64,000 nt of DNA, from assembly GCA_030248195.1 (NCBI GenBank), contig JASAND010016332.1:79747-143746 (forward strand). The letters are read 5' to 3'. The position numbers and the translations under genes are program-made. The notes under the pieces are model-generated. The model saw only the letters and a program-made list of their open reading frames with translations. It searched no databases and had not been told where the DNA came from. This document shows positions 11,831 through 24,795 of the stretch, one piece after another (the first letter of the stretch is position 1; every line of letters begins with the position of its first letter). The stretch is from Trissonchulus latispiculum (Eukaryota > Nematoda > Enoplea > Enoplida > Ironidae).

Positions 11831-12640
11831 ATTGTTTAAAATTGCAGTTTCAGGTCTCTTCCAAAAACTGTGTCTGTTTCAGTTACCGAGACTGAAATTG
11901 AAACGTGTCCTTAAACCTAGTTTTAGTTTCAGATTCAGTGTCCGCGACAATTTCTCCCTTGTAAAATGATACAAAATCTTCCATATTCTGCTGTGCGCAT
12001 TGTTACGCAATGCAGTATGAACACTTGGTGCACTTAAAAAGTACGAGATCTTTGGTACATGTTCTTTGGTAAACTTGTTCTACGCATCTGCTCACTTTTA
12101 TCAGGTGTATGCATAATTTTTACTATATGCGTCTTGCATTTGACAGAACATAATTGATGCCTTCATGGTCTTGTTCAAGTCATGGATCACACGCAAATGA
12201 TTTCTTTCGCAGCTTTAGTGCGTTGAACGATTCATTACAGTATTCGCAAGAGTAAAAAATCCACTTCATGAGTTTGTAAGTGTCCAAGAGTACAGTATAT
12301 GATAACTAATGACTTGTAGGCAGATATCACAGATTAGGGCAGGCATTGACCAAAGTTAACGTTCACTTGGCACAATACTGCGCTGTTTATTTCTTAGGAT
12401 TTCGGGGGTTTGACAACTGTGACTGTTTTGTTGGTCGTCGTGCAAGACAAATCATGATATTTCCGCCTGCCGCTGATCAACCTCCTCAAATATCCAGTTA
12501 CCGCAATTTTGATTTTGGAGATACCTTCGACAAAACTCTAACAAACTACTTTCCTAAGTTGTCAGGAATTGGGAATTGTGCAGATTAAACATAAACTGCC
12601 CGTATCACGATAAGCTGCTTAACTTGGCTACCCGAATTTC
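11831..12640. other. Non-coding stretch, possibly intronic
   Basis: A weak 80-aa frame at 12346-12588 has no motif. The stretch ends in AATTTCAAG, the probable acceptor of the next exon. Confidence 0.3.
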
Positions 12641-13058
12641 AAGAACAACAGTGTCCAACATCATCCAGTCTACCGTTCCATTATACGGGCACCCCATTCA
12701 CAGTATTTCTAACGACAGCAATTACCGTGGCATCTAGCACGCATTTTATTAAACAGTCTACAACTTATTCATTCCATTTATTTGTTCCGATGGCATCCAC
12801 AGCTACACCACTAATTGCAACTTCTTCCACCTCTCCTCATCAACCGATGTCGACCTCGACGGACAGTGGCCTTGAAAGTATGTCGAATTTGACATAGTTT
12901 TCTGTTCTAACTTAGTTGCTTATATTTATTTGTTATTTATTGCGTTTACTTTAGCAATTTCGATATTTGTGTGGTTGCGCAAGCACAGACTCTACCGACA
13001 CGATAAATCACCAGCACAACTAAGCTGTCAGAAATGTATAAAATTTCTACGAAATTAA
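12641..13058 (+). CDS. C-terminal part of a Ser/Thr-rich single-pass membrane protein
   Basis: Exon one (about 12641-12877) encodes a Ser/Thr/Pro-rich segment and ends in phase 1 at a GTATGT donor. A 38-nt intron (12878-12915) with a CTAAC branch-like word ends in CTTAG. Exon two (12916-13058) continues in the correct frame with an unbroken hydrophobic helix of about 23 residues. This is followed by a basic stop-transfer stretch (LRKHRLYRH), a short cytoplasmic tail of about 20 residues with two Cys, and TAA. Without splicing, the first frame would stop at once in the intron. The layout is that of a type I membrane mucin-like protein; upstream exons, including a signal peptide, are not identified. 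The exceptionally short intron is the main reason for caution. An alternative acceptor TTTACTTTAG at 12955 would also keep frame but would remove most of the helix. Confidence 0.5.
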
Positions 13059-15128
13059 ACAGTTCAATGCCTTCAATCCAAGCTAGTAAATTTTGTGTCG
13101 GCGGATAGTTCCTTAGAAACTCAGATGTTCCATACGCCTACACAAAAGAAAAGAACAGCTCTCACTTTTATAAAAAGGTAAATAAATTCTCCAATCTCTT
13201 CCCAAGGCTATAAAAGTCAGTACATTGACCAATTACATGTGACATATATACATTCCATTTTGCCAAATTCTTCCAAATTGTAAACAGTGCCAGTCCAAAG
13301 CGTTTTCAGTATAGCCTACAGGAATTTCATGAACGACAGTTCCCCTATATGATGAGCTAATGTTACTAACGTAGGGCCGCAGCAATACACATATAATTAA
13401 GTGAGCATTTGTTCAAGCATTCCAAACGAGCTATATGTGCGATAACGTTGTCTGATAGACCATGCCTGCTCCAAGCTGACGGAGCACTCCAGGGCGCCTA
13501 TTTCGACTTAATTTGAGTACTATTTATTAGTTTATTTACTATAAAACTCTTGCTAGAGGACAGCTCATCTTGTTTGACTACAGGATAGTATTGGCCTTGT
13601 TTTTTCCGTTTTAGATATCATGTGAATACGTTCAATTCATGAAGGGCAGGTGCACAAATTTAACGACTCCAAGATTGTCAAGGCAAGGGACCCAGACTTG
13701 TCAAAAAAGTGAAAAGCAGAAGCCATCCGATTGAAAATCAAAGAGTCTGGTAACGCCACTCTCAGAAACGTGTTGGTTGACGGCTCATATCAAGATGAAA
13801 TGCAATGAGGCAATCAACATCAATGCACACTCCGCACATTCCCGTTTCAAAAATTCGACATTCTTTAAGTTTTTGCCATTTCGGGAGAGTTCAGTATCAG
13901 TTGCATAGCTATAACGATATTCATTTGAAAGAACTCGCTGTGTTATTCTTGTTTTGCTTTGCTTTGCTTTGCTTTGCTCTATCTTGAGACATCACTAACT
14001 TTCTCATTTTGACGTCCAAAACTTGTCAGGTTTGCAGAAAACAAATATTAATGCATTGCATCATAAGATACGCAAGCCGTAAAAATAAACTAAAGGTGGC
14101 AATTTGAGAGCGGCCGATTGTCGAAGGCATGGTCACTTTTCAATTGCTTTTCGATAGCCTGCTGTCATACAAAATGTAGTTTTTGCAAAAACACGACCAA
14201 ATACTTCGCAGTGATTGTTGATAATTTATTATGCAAGCTATTGGGTTGCCACACAGCAGATGTGCTTTACACAAAACACCCTGGAACGCTTCTTTAATTG
14301 TCCGGATTAATCCATTTTATCTGAAGTGGACACTCGCCAAAGTTGGGAACAGTTGGCAGAATCGAGGCTGAACAAAAATTTTAACTAATTTCGCCTTAAC
14401 GAAGATCGATTTCACAACACAAACATTTAAACATTCATATTCAATGTAGCAAAAAACTATGTAGTCGACAAGTTTTTAATAACCAATATGACAAAACTGC
14501 ATCTTCAGAATTTTTTAAAGGATGCTTACTGTTATCAATCTTGTTCGCACATATTGCTATACACGCACTTGCTATACATTTCAGCGATGTATTATATAGC
14601 AAAAATCAAGCTTATATAGGTCTTACTCTTAACACATCCACGTATAAATTTATACAAACGTATACACGAACAGCATCGGTACCCCACCACCACGCATGAA
14701 CTGCTGGAAATGTTTAATGTATAGACTTTTCAAAATTATGTGATTACAGGAACAAAATACTACAGCCTGCATCGCATTATGAACTAGAGTTGTACTTACA
14801 TAATTATGCATGTGATGAAATACTTAATTTGTTATCCATCTAAAAGTCACTGGATATCCAGTAGTAAACTACCATAAAAATACAGGTGATACAGCGGAAC
14901 AACTGTAAATCTATATTTTAGATGTGCTCAGTATGCCTGTTCCTGCTTTGGATCCTGTGTTGGTTATCCAAAATATAAAGTTATCAACTGCTTTTAGCCT
15001 TTGCCCGAATTTCTGCAATGACCTTTTCCATCGATTGGTAGTGAATATTAAATAGCACACTTTTCAAAAGTTGGAGGTCAGCATTAGCGCAAATATGAAA
15101 CAATGGGAGAGGCTGTGCATCATAACCT
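13059..15128. other. Non-coding stretch
   Basis: No exon was recognised. A short TTTGC simple repeat lies at about 13948-13980. Confidence 0.35.
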
Positions 15129-15801
15129 TTGCTTCTGGATCTGCTAAAGGCGGACATGCTTTCAGTGGTTAACAGCGAGGAAAAATTAAGATCAATAACA
15201 CAATATGCCAATTTATGGCTTTGGAGACAACAAAAACTCGTAAAACATTCCCGTCAACAAAGAGTACTTTTGACACAACAAAATCTATCACGAATAATCC
15301 AAGCAGGGTCCCCGGCTATACAACCACCAGACAATCTACAACATACAACTGACGTACAGCGACATACAACCACTGGACACAACACGAAGTCCAACTTCCG
15401 TAACAGCAGGCAATATCACAAACCAGAGCGCAGGGTAACTTGATTACAGAAAGGGTGTAGTGACAGTTAAGTACTTTGCCAGCCAGCTGGAGTTGACCAT
15501 AGCATCTGTCAGTGTGTTTCAGTTTCCGTATGTGTCTCAGTCGCCACAACACTCTGTGAGCATTTCCCGCTGCAGAGGAAAAAGGAATCGGCAAATCATT
15601 TGTGAACCCAATACCACTACAACTGCCACTACTGCTACTATGGATGACGACGGATATGAACTACCCCGTTTTAGGAGAGAACTACACCAACCATCATCGC
15701 TGCCTGAACGACAGCTTCCCTACTATAGTACCCCAAATGTCGTAATGGTTTATGAAACAGTTATTAGAAACATCAGTAATGCTTATTTACAAGATTTCTA
15801 A
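15129..15801 (+). CDS. Possible two-exon reading, Thr/Gln-rich then tyrosine-containing tail
   Basis: The open frame 15129-15435 can be joined in phase 0, through a donor AGG|GTAACTT and an acceptor TGTTTCAG at 15522, to the frame that ends at 15801. The second part has a Thr run and then a polar tail containing Tyr and Pro motifs (DGYELP, PYYSTP) like a cytoplasmic tail. A different frame of the first part is also Thr-rich (15222-15330) but is stopped by TGA. The true frame is therefore uncertain, and a decayed copy of a mucin-like gene is possible. No transmembrane helix is visible between the parts. The family is unknown. Confidence 0.25.
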
Positions 15802-18800
15802 AATCACATCAGATAACTTTAAGTAGTAACTAGTAAATTGTTTTCTAAACTCTAGAGCTATTTCAAAACGGTTTTTGAAAACTACAATTAGCAAGGATGT
15901 AACATAATTTGCGACAATTCCGAATATTTGTCCGAATATTTCCGAATAACTTTGCCTCGACACCGCTCTCCTACGCAGCTTCTGAATGAATGAATGCTCT
16001 TGCCCGGGTGGTGGATTTACCGCCTTTTCTTCCTTTCGGACTGGGCATAGGCGTGTTGCCCACCAGCTCAATATTCTTAGCGTCTTTCGTTTTTTGACTT
16101 TCTGGTGTGTGTGCACTCCAGGAATAGACTCCTTTTTGCGTTCTTCCCGCTGTTCAGACCGGAATCCAGCTGAATTTCAACAACTTATACTTCATTAAAG
16201 TCATCTACGTTTTCTACTTGCAATTGATAGATGGCATCGTAAAAATTACCCAAACCATCTAAAATAGAATCTTAAGACGTCACATTTTTAATAGTTAACA
16301 AACAACAATTTATTTTCTGCATTATATGTGGAGTCCTGCAATATTTTCATGCTAACAAATAGTTTCACTAATACAAAATTATTTCATTCAATTTTTACTT
16401 AGCATGATAGGCATTAGGTCTTACCATTCGTATTAGTATACAAACTTTACAAATATACTACAATTTTTGGACTAAACGTAATTATCCTTACATTGTTGAA
16501 AAATTTGAGCAAAATTTCCAATTAGACTGGCGATTCCTTCGAGATATAACTCTGAATAAAAACTGCAGTGTGCTGTTATTACCGTTAGCAATTAAATTAA
16601 GCATAAAGTAGGGCCAAATTGCCCAGTGTATGTGATTGCGAAACCTTTCTCGCACCATAAATAAATTGTGGTCCATGAAATGACTTTAACAAAAATAGAC
16701 TACTAGAACTAAGTGTTTTTAGGTCTATGTCCTTTAAATATCTGAAGGTATTGACATTTCTTATCAGTTTTAATGGTATTTCAATATTTCCTTTATTTCT
16801 GCATACATTTGAAGCTACAGTGGATTTCCCTACGTATATGACAAATGTTTGACAGGAAAGGGTACTACATGTCGCTCGATGATACAAAGATTGATAGATA
16901 GATAGATAGATAGATAGATATAAATGCGTAATTGCGATTACATAAATGTTAAAACTAGGTGACCTCTAAATCAATGAAAGGGCAAACATAAGGCAAAACA
17001 TAGGGCAAAACACAATGTATGAAAATAATTTCATGAGATCGTTTAAGTCAAACAAAACAACAATCAGATTGAAACGTGCTGCTGTTAACAATAGGCACAC
17101 AGATCAGTTTTACAAAACTTGAATTTACTATAAATTATAAAACATTGTATGCTCCGTTGCACCTTCTTCCATCAAATCGGAACTTATTTACCGGACGATA
17201 ATCAAACTGTAATTGTCATTTAAAATGTCATTTATTTAAAATTTACTGTGCGTCTATTTTACCGACCTTTGGCTCTTTAGTGCAAGATTTTGTGAACTTA
17301 AGGTGCTGGTTTGGGTTCGCGTATTTTTGTGCTTTAAAAGCGCAATTGTTGTTGAAATTCATTCAAATTTGCGACAATTACATCATTCAGCCTAGAAAAG
17401 ACTAGAAAAGCCGCGGCTGGAAAATTTGAGATTTGAAGAAATTTGCTTTAATGCACTTGCACTTGCAGTACCCTGCACGGACGAACTTATAATCATTCGA
17501 ATCTCCTCACCAAGACCTACAACTTTGCTCTTGATAGCATTCTTCGATTCTTTATGGTTTAAAAAATTAGTCTGGAGTCAGTGGAAAACAGTCACTGGAA
17601 AGCAAAGATGCTTTGGAAAAATTTACGATTCTCAAAGACTCGTTAAGCTTCAACATTATAGCATCTCGTAGTTTGAATCTATGCCTTCACCTGTAAACTA
17701 CTGTATCATTCACCATTTTTCTGATTTCATGTGACCTAGTTACTTTGTTCAGTATATCCGCTAGTATTTTTAAATGTAAAAATAAGCTTAATATATTCAA
17801 CATTTATACTCAACTTTACACAGGTTTAGCGGGTAACGCAAACCCCAGTTAAATTTCTTGACACAATGCATATCCGACTATTCACATAATGTTTGTGCCA
17901 CACCGTCTAGAATTGGTAAGAATACTTTGGAACCGTTCAGAATTATTAAAAGCGATTGCTTAATTGCAGCCTCCCCACAATTAGATGAATCCATTGATAT
18001 GTATGAGATGCAAACCAACAACCGAAGTTGGTGAATAGTTCGCATAGTAGCCATGTTACATAATAGTAGCAGCTTTTGTGATAATTAGGCAGACTTTTCA
18101 ACTACGTTAGACTCGGTCTTGCCAGAGACAAGTTACATTGATTAACTTTTAATCCTGCCCTGGTGAAACCTGAATAACAAGTGTGAAACGGACCAGCGAA
18201 ATAATTTAATCTTTCACAGCAGCCTCTGATACTGTCGGACAGTTCTGCTTCACAGTCACACAAGCTAAGTCAGTCCGAAGTCAACACAACGAGCATCGTC
18301 TAAACAAATAGTCACAACTCCCAACCAAACACTAATTTCATTAATAGTTTAATTTTAAAACTCTTGACTTTGTTTTGAGACAAATCCTCTGCAAATTCCA
18401 TCTTTATTTTCAGCTAAATTTCATGATGTAAGTGCTCTCTATGCTAACGAAAAACTACAAACTTCAGTTCGATATGGAATTTTCTTCAAAAGGGTGCTTA
18501 CAATTCCACAGAGACGAGCTCTTTATTTTTGCACTAGTTCAATGCATCACTAATACGACCAGATTCTGTAATTAGTTTAGCTAAAGTCCTTGTCCTTCTG
18601 TACGATCTGTACAATATTGCAGAAGGCAAACAAAAATATGACATTTTTTAGATGTCCTTTTCACTGATTTCAAATTTAATTTTGTTATTAAAGAGCTTAC
18701 CAGCAATAACTTCATGGTAGGGTTCAGTCGGAAGACACAGTGATTCTGTGCGCCTTTGAAACATCCTATTTCATGAAGACAGGTAACACAAAAGTGACTC

Positions 18801-19350
18801 GCATCTACGTACTGTCTTGAATTCGACGGTCTATGTAGCCACCTTCAGACGTAGACAGTGATCCTAAAATGATTACTGAACATTTTGGTCATATCGTTTG
18901 ATTACTAATGCTCGCAGAAGAAAAGCAGTATCCATACAATTTTTTGATTACTTCAAAACTAGAGATTTTTAAGTCTTTTTAAGGTTTGTTAGTTAGTTAG
19001 CTCTCTAACTCGTCAAAGCAAATTTTGTCAACGTCAACAATCGAAAGAAATTCTAGATAAAATGGCAGATGTTAACGGAAGTTAACTTGAAGTTAACTCT
19101 GTTTATTTCTACTCATTTTGCGGTTTTGCCGTTGTTTCGCTTTCTGCCTTACCTCGGTCTAAACCTTCAACGCTTCCGTTTCGAACGAATTTGTAACTAA
19201 AAATTTTAGTCATGACTGCCCGCCTCGTGAGTTTACTGTGACGGACCCGCAATTTGGGAACAAGTGCTTCAAATTGAAATTGCAAATTGAAAACAATTAC
19301 TCAAACTTGATGCTAATTTTATTTCTTTCGATTTGTGATAAAAAATTTCA
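15802..19350. other. Long AT-rich stretch without a recognised gene
   Basis: A (GATA)n microsatellite lies at 16893-16920. A word-level similarity between 17300-17400 and 23965-24060 (both with GGTTCGCGT-like words and TTGTCGTTGAA/TTGTTGTTGAAA) hints at an old dispersed repeat. Frames at 15986-16198, 16597-16887 and 17426-17671 have no motif. Confidence 0.35.
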
Positions 19351-19574
19351 GGCTACCAGGAGCTCCAAAGAATAAAATGGAGTTATGGGAGCTAAACACC
19401 AAAACTTTAAACAAGCTTACCTGTTCCAATTTTTCTGAAACATTTGGATGCACAATGTCGCCTGCAAAATATGCATGTTTAGGCTTATTCATCGTGCTGG
19501 CTACTGGTGTAGCAGTTTGGGAAAGAGTATTAATGAGTACTTGTCATGCATACAATGCAACGTTGATGGACTAA
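19351..19574 (+). CDS. Possible last exon with one transmembrane helix
   Basis: After an acceptor-like AAAAATTTCAG the frame is open for about 74 codons to TAA... the end at 19574. It has a hydrophilic N-part, two Cys, and one hydrophobic helix of about 18 residues near the middle, followed by a short Cys-containing tail. The upstream exon is not found. The family is unknown, and a chance ORF is not excluded. Confidence 0.25.
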
Positions 19575-21656
19575 GCGATTATGTCGTTTAAATATCATTT
19601 CGTTGTTTGTTCGAACCATTAAATTTTACATAAATGGTTGACTTATCGCCATTGGAAAAACCGACAGTAAGGAGAAGAGCAATGCAGGAGTTTGTATAGC
19701 ATCGAAGGGCCAAGCGACACAACCGCTATATGTTACTACTTTATTTATCTCAAAAACTACTACTAGCGTAAATAGCTTTCATCAGTAGGTAAATACCAAT
19801 CTTTCGCTTATCAATCAACTTAATCAACTTGACTTAACACGGATAAGGAAATATTTAACAATTCTATTCTTATTTTTACTTGACATTATTACGATGGACA
19901 GTAGAGGTGACTACGTTATGGTCACCCTGCTTTCCTAAGTTTAAACATCTTTTCCTCACCATCCATATATAGGCTTTTACCTGTATTTCCTGAATTTCGT
20001 TGAAACTTACCATTTATATCCTTCTTGTTTGTTTCCAATTTCTAACTCCAGTCGATTTGCATAGTAATTTGCATAATTTGACGAACTATACATAGATAAT
20101 TAATGTAATTAATTATTTAGTTAATGGGTGTGTGCTCTTCTTACTGACCGTTTCGATTCATGTATTGTGCACTGCAGTAACCAATGTTCTATTTATCCAT
20201 TGCTTTTATACTTTTACCAACTATATTTTTAACCCCATAAAGACACAAAATATAGAAATATTAATTACCAGATTCCAAATTCAAAAGATCCTAATTGTAT
20301 ACTAAACTATGAATAACATACTGCTATTTATAGTGTATACCCGAGTTGAATTGTAGCAGTTCTGGAAGCCGTCTTATCAGTTTCGAGATTGCTTTTTAAG
20401 TAGCAGTGCCATTCTGAAACATAGTTTATAACCAACGAAGGATGAGATTGCGTCAGGCTGATACAGCTCTTCATCAGCTAACTTCTGGAATTTGCTATCG
20501 TCGAAAGCTAAAAGAAAATACAAAGCGTATTTTTTGATAAAGTCACAAAGACCATATCAAAAACCTTTTTTCCATTTGTCAGTTTATGCTAGTACTGAAA
20601 ACAGCTGTTGTGCAGTTGCGATGTGCGATGCAGAAGCGATACATCAGGTAGTGTATCTCTATTGTTTATTAGTAATTTTTCTTAGCAAATTCCAAGATAC
20701 TCTCAAGCTATTCAAATTTGCTACAGACATATTATGCACTGTAAATTGATGGATTGACATGCTTAATTTCATATCAACAAAAGCTATTGAATGTGAAAAT
20801 TATTTAATTAGTTAAACTGGGACAACGTAATCGGCTATTCTTAATGGTTTTTAATTGTTCTGACGCAAATATCTCCCTGGGAAGATTTCAACCGATATGT
20901 TGCTGTTAGTGGTGCAATTCTTTGAAATCCATTAAGAACCCTGCAGAAAGGAAACACAGACTGAATCCATTAACTGTGGACAGCACGTTTCCAAAACGAA
21001 TAACTTTTTAGACCGTTTCTTCCTGTTCTGATTTGATTCATAGAGTCAGTCTAATTGCATTGCACGCAAATTTCACATTTTGAGTCACACGTTAGCAAGG
21101 TCTGAGTTTGAAGCAGTGCTGTCTATACCTGCTTTAACTCATCAATTTTTCCAAGCCTTGTTGGAAGGAGGAGTACAAAAATCTCTTGAAGAAGGATTGT
21201 TCGAAAACCAGTGTGTGGATCTGAAAGATATTTGCACATGGCATTTTTGGACAATTTGCCCAGAGGCGGTTTCTTATCTTTGGCTTTATCATCCTCCAAT
21301 CAAGTGCAATGAATTTTCAGTGGATAAAATATCAAATTTCAGAAAATACTCAATACCTGCACCCTGAAACGATATTGTGAGAAAATTAAAAAACCGTCCT
21401 TGGCAAATTAACTCAGAAACGCATTGGATATGATTATTTTCTTTTACGTAAAAAATTTTCAGGAAAAGTTTTGGTCATATATTGTGGCTTTATAAAGATT
21501 ACGAACAACAAACTAGGTAGACACGTTTCAATGGTACCAAGCGACTTAGAAGATGTAGAGCTTTAAATTGATCTGTGGATCAATTCATAGCTCTCCATAG
21601 TGTGTAAATCAGAGCGTTCTAGAGTGGACTGAATGTAAGGGAAGCGGTGAGATTAA
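19575..21656. other. AT-rich stretch without a recognised gene
   Basis: Frames at 20492-20749 and 21080-21367 (95 aa) are open but have no motif that I can name. No clear repeats were seen. Confidence 0.3.
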
Positions 21657-22799
21657 GGGGTGGTCGCAAATTTTTGACCATCTTCGATTAATCTCAATTT
21701 CAATATTTTGTAGTCCCCATGGGTTCCCAAAACAAGACAGCTGCGTTTGTTGCTAAACTTTCTCTGTTATTCACAACAGCTCTCCAAAGGTGATCCCAAT
21801 ATGTGTTAAAAACAGGAAAACAAAAAGTTAAGAAATTTCGAGGTAACCAAAGTTTGAGCGCTGTGCAAGAGCAAGTGAGCTAGGTGTTTTTGGTGTTTTT
21901 GCATTAGCCCTGCGATTTTCTAGAAATTTTCAAAGTTGGATTGGAGTTTTGCCCTGTTATGACCTACAAAAATGTCTCCAAAGAAATATTTGGTCATGGC
22001 CTGAGCTAAAGATTCACTGCACAGTACACAAATCGAGGGTCAACCTGCATACGTACAATCCATGCTGCTGCTTGTGAGTAGTTCACTGTTTTGGTTACCG
22101 CGTTGGCGTTTTACCTCAAAATATGTCATTTTCTCAAATTTTTGCATATTATGGTCCATAAGGCAGATGAAAACCGAAATATACCAACCAACCTCTGTGT
22201 GCCAATTAGCACGTATAAAACGAAGATGTGTGGTTCACTGCATTTGCTGCTGTTGAACTGTGGGCGCAATGACAGAGGCCTATAGTCAAAAATGGCTAAT
22301 TTTCAAATTTTCCAAATATAGCCCAATTTTATATGAAACTGAAGCTCTCAGTTCCCAGAACATTTTGTCTTCTTGCACTAAGTCTCTATAAATCAGTATT
22401 GTAAAGTCAGAGCGGTTTAAAGTTTGCAGTACATAACAGTCGGAATTAGTTTGATAAAATTCTTCAAGCATCGCTACTTGCTAGCAGCTTGTCGTATCAT
22501 TGTCATTTCTGCAGCAATAAATAGCCCCAGATCGAGATTATAATTTGATATTCTGGATATGCTATAGTCTTTTGTCAACCTATGTGTTCACGACTTCGAA
22601 GCCCTCAGCGAGTCATACTGGCGTAAATTCTAAATTCTAGGGATTTGAACTGCAATATCTCTTAACTGCATTGACCCTATACTCCAAAAATTTGTCTTGT
22701 TTTTGGACACATATGGGAATGGAATGGTAGTATATTATATCCTAAAATGAGCGAAATCGGTGACTATAGAAAATGGTACCCTGCGACACCGCCCCCCCA
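21657..22799. mobile_element. Candidate non-autonomous DNA transposon (1143 bp)
   Basis: The left end GGGGTGGTCGCA and the right end TGCGACACCGCCCC are imperfect inverted repeats. The flanks are ATTAA on both sides (21652-21656 and 22800-22804), as expected of a TTAA/ATTAA-type target duplication. No transposase frame is visible inside. The poly-C at the right end and the mismatches in the inverted ends lower confidence. Confidence 0.4.
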
Positions 22800-22879
22800 A
22801 TTAAGATGGTTTTCGAGATCTTCAGGAAACCTCTTGAACTGTACCATAAGCTCTAACACTTTGCTTCTGCATTTTAAGT

Positions 22880-23040
22880 TTGCTTTCTAAACAAAGACAA
22901 GATCTCACCCTTACATACATGGACGAAGTAGAAAGAGCCAACAATTTGGCTAACAACGAATTGGGAAATGGTGAAATGATATTGAAATATAAATTCCCCA
23001 ACAAAATTACATTGGAGCCTTTTTATCAATCTGGTACAAG
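22880..23040 (+). CDS. Possible internal exon, hydrophilic
   Basis: An open frame runs into a strong donor (ACAA|GTAAGT at 23041). It encodes a hydrophilic segment rich in Asn, Glu and Lys with the look of a real peptide. The upstream boundary is unclear, although TTTTAAG near 22879 could be an acceptor. The family is unknown. Confidence 0.25.
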
Positions 23041-24479
23041 TAAGTTGCAGATTAAAACCCTAGCGATAGCTACCTGCACTAGCAATAAGGTAATAAGTTG
23101 GAAATTTCCTTTTCGTTGCATTGGAACCAACAGTAAACAACAATGATAACAGCAACAGCGGAGGAGGCGGTCAGCTCTTCAACCAACACTAACCCTTTAC
23201 ATCCTTAAACTATTATTAAATTATTATCATTATTTATTAATTTTATTAATATTATTACTACTATTGTTATTATTATTATTATTGTGCTGTTTCTACTATA
23301 AACTGCACTTGGTTTGTGGAAATTTCCTTCTGGTTGTGATAACATTTGAGGGCACATATACTGTCAGCATACGCGAGCTGAAAATTGATTAAACTACCCA
23401 AAAATACTTATTTTGAGACCTCGACCGAAATTCAAAGTTTTTCATTCGGAGTAGATACTCGAACAATTCTTCAAAAAATATGTAATTGTTAAAGCTGATC
23501 TTCTTGTTTTTAATCATACCTTGTCACTTACAGTTCCATACAGGCGTTTCATTTAGTTTATAATTTGTAAATGAATATTTTAGCCCCATCCGATATCCCG
23601 TCAACCAATTATAATGCTGAGCTTAAATTCGCAATGTGTGGGTTTAAATCTTGGAATAACAGCGCAGACGTGGGCCGAAATTGTGCTACCGAAAAAGGTG
23701 TAAAAATAAACGGTCATTTACAAAATAAAATTCAAAAAGCTTAACTATCCATCATATGGAAATCGCTGAGTTGCGTGCCTGATGAATATCACTTAGGTAC
23801 AAATATCTGCTGCTTATTGTAGTAATTTTATGTTTTTCTCCGATGTCGCTGTCGATCTTAACATATTTTGTTATCCAAATGGTATATTTAAAACGGTATT
23901 TAAGATAAAAGACTCATGTCTTTCGGTTGTTGAGTAATTTCATCTCGAAATTGAGGTCTGCATGTATTAAGCTGCTTGTTCGCGTTCGTGTATATACTTT
24001 TGGTTTTTAAACGTGTAATTGTCGTTGAATAGCACAGCAGCGAAAATGTGAAATTTTGAAAATCGCAACCACATTGTTTTGAACACGGATTTCACTTAAC
24101 TCATGCAAGCAATTGGAACACAGATTTACACACGCATTTTTGGGACAATTGCAGAGGGCAATTTTTCATAGTTTCGCGTTTTGTTTTTTGTTCGAGAAAA
24201 ATTCAAAAATAGAAGTGTTGACGAAAATCAGACAAAGCTTACGTTTTTCTCAAAATCTTGAGCTTACTTGATCATTTAACAATTATCGGCAAAATAGCCC
24301 TCAAGAAGACTTTACTTAACTGGTCCCATTTTTAGCTTTCCCACACTTTGAAAAATGTCCAGAAATTGTGTTCTTGTTATCATATGTTCAAGTCTAACAG
24401 TTGAAATGCAACACCTGTACTCTACCTAGTTGTAACAAGCACATTAGTAGTATACAAAGGGCATTTCGTGTATAAAAGT
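23041..24479. other. Non-coding stretch
   Basis: A short ATT-rich microsatellite lies at about 23215-23285. No other structure was recognised. Confidence 0.3.
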
Positions 24480-24795
24480 ATGGCGGACTGTGGCGCGGTA
24501 GTCTGCGTACCCCCTCTTAACTTGAGGAGCTCAAAACTCCGTCCTAACTAGTGCCTTGAAGTTGAGGTGCGGGGTTTAGAGGGATCAAGTAAGATTAACT
24601 CTAAAAACGAGCCTAAAAAGTCGGGAAAAAGTCTCTCAAGGGGTTTTCATGGTTGCAGGATCGGAATTTGCGGTGACATTATAGCTAAGCCCGGGGGAAG
24701 TGCAGGGTTTGGGGATTAAGTGGGATTACCTAAAACATGGGCCTAGAGAGCCAGGGAAAAGCCTACCTCCGGGGGTTTACGAGGTCGTATAAACT
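24480..24795. repeat. Two diverged tandem units, about 170 bp
   Basis: Words such as GGGTTTAGAGGGATCAAGTAAGATTA and GGGTTTGGGGATTAAGTGGGATTA are followed in both units by GGGCCTA/GAGCCTA, GGGAAAA and AGCCTACCTC/AGTCTCTCAAG. This indicates a diverged tandem duplication in an otherwise unique stretch that is more GC-rich than its surroundings. Confidence 0.5.
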
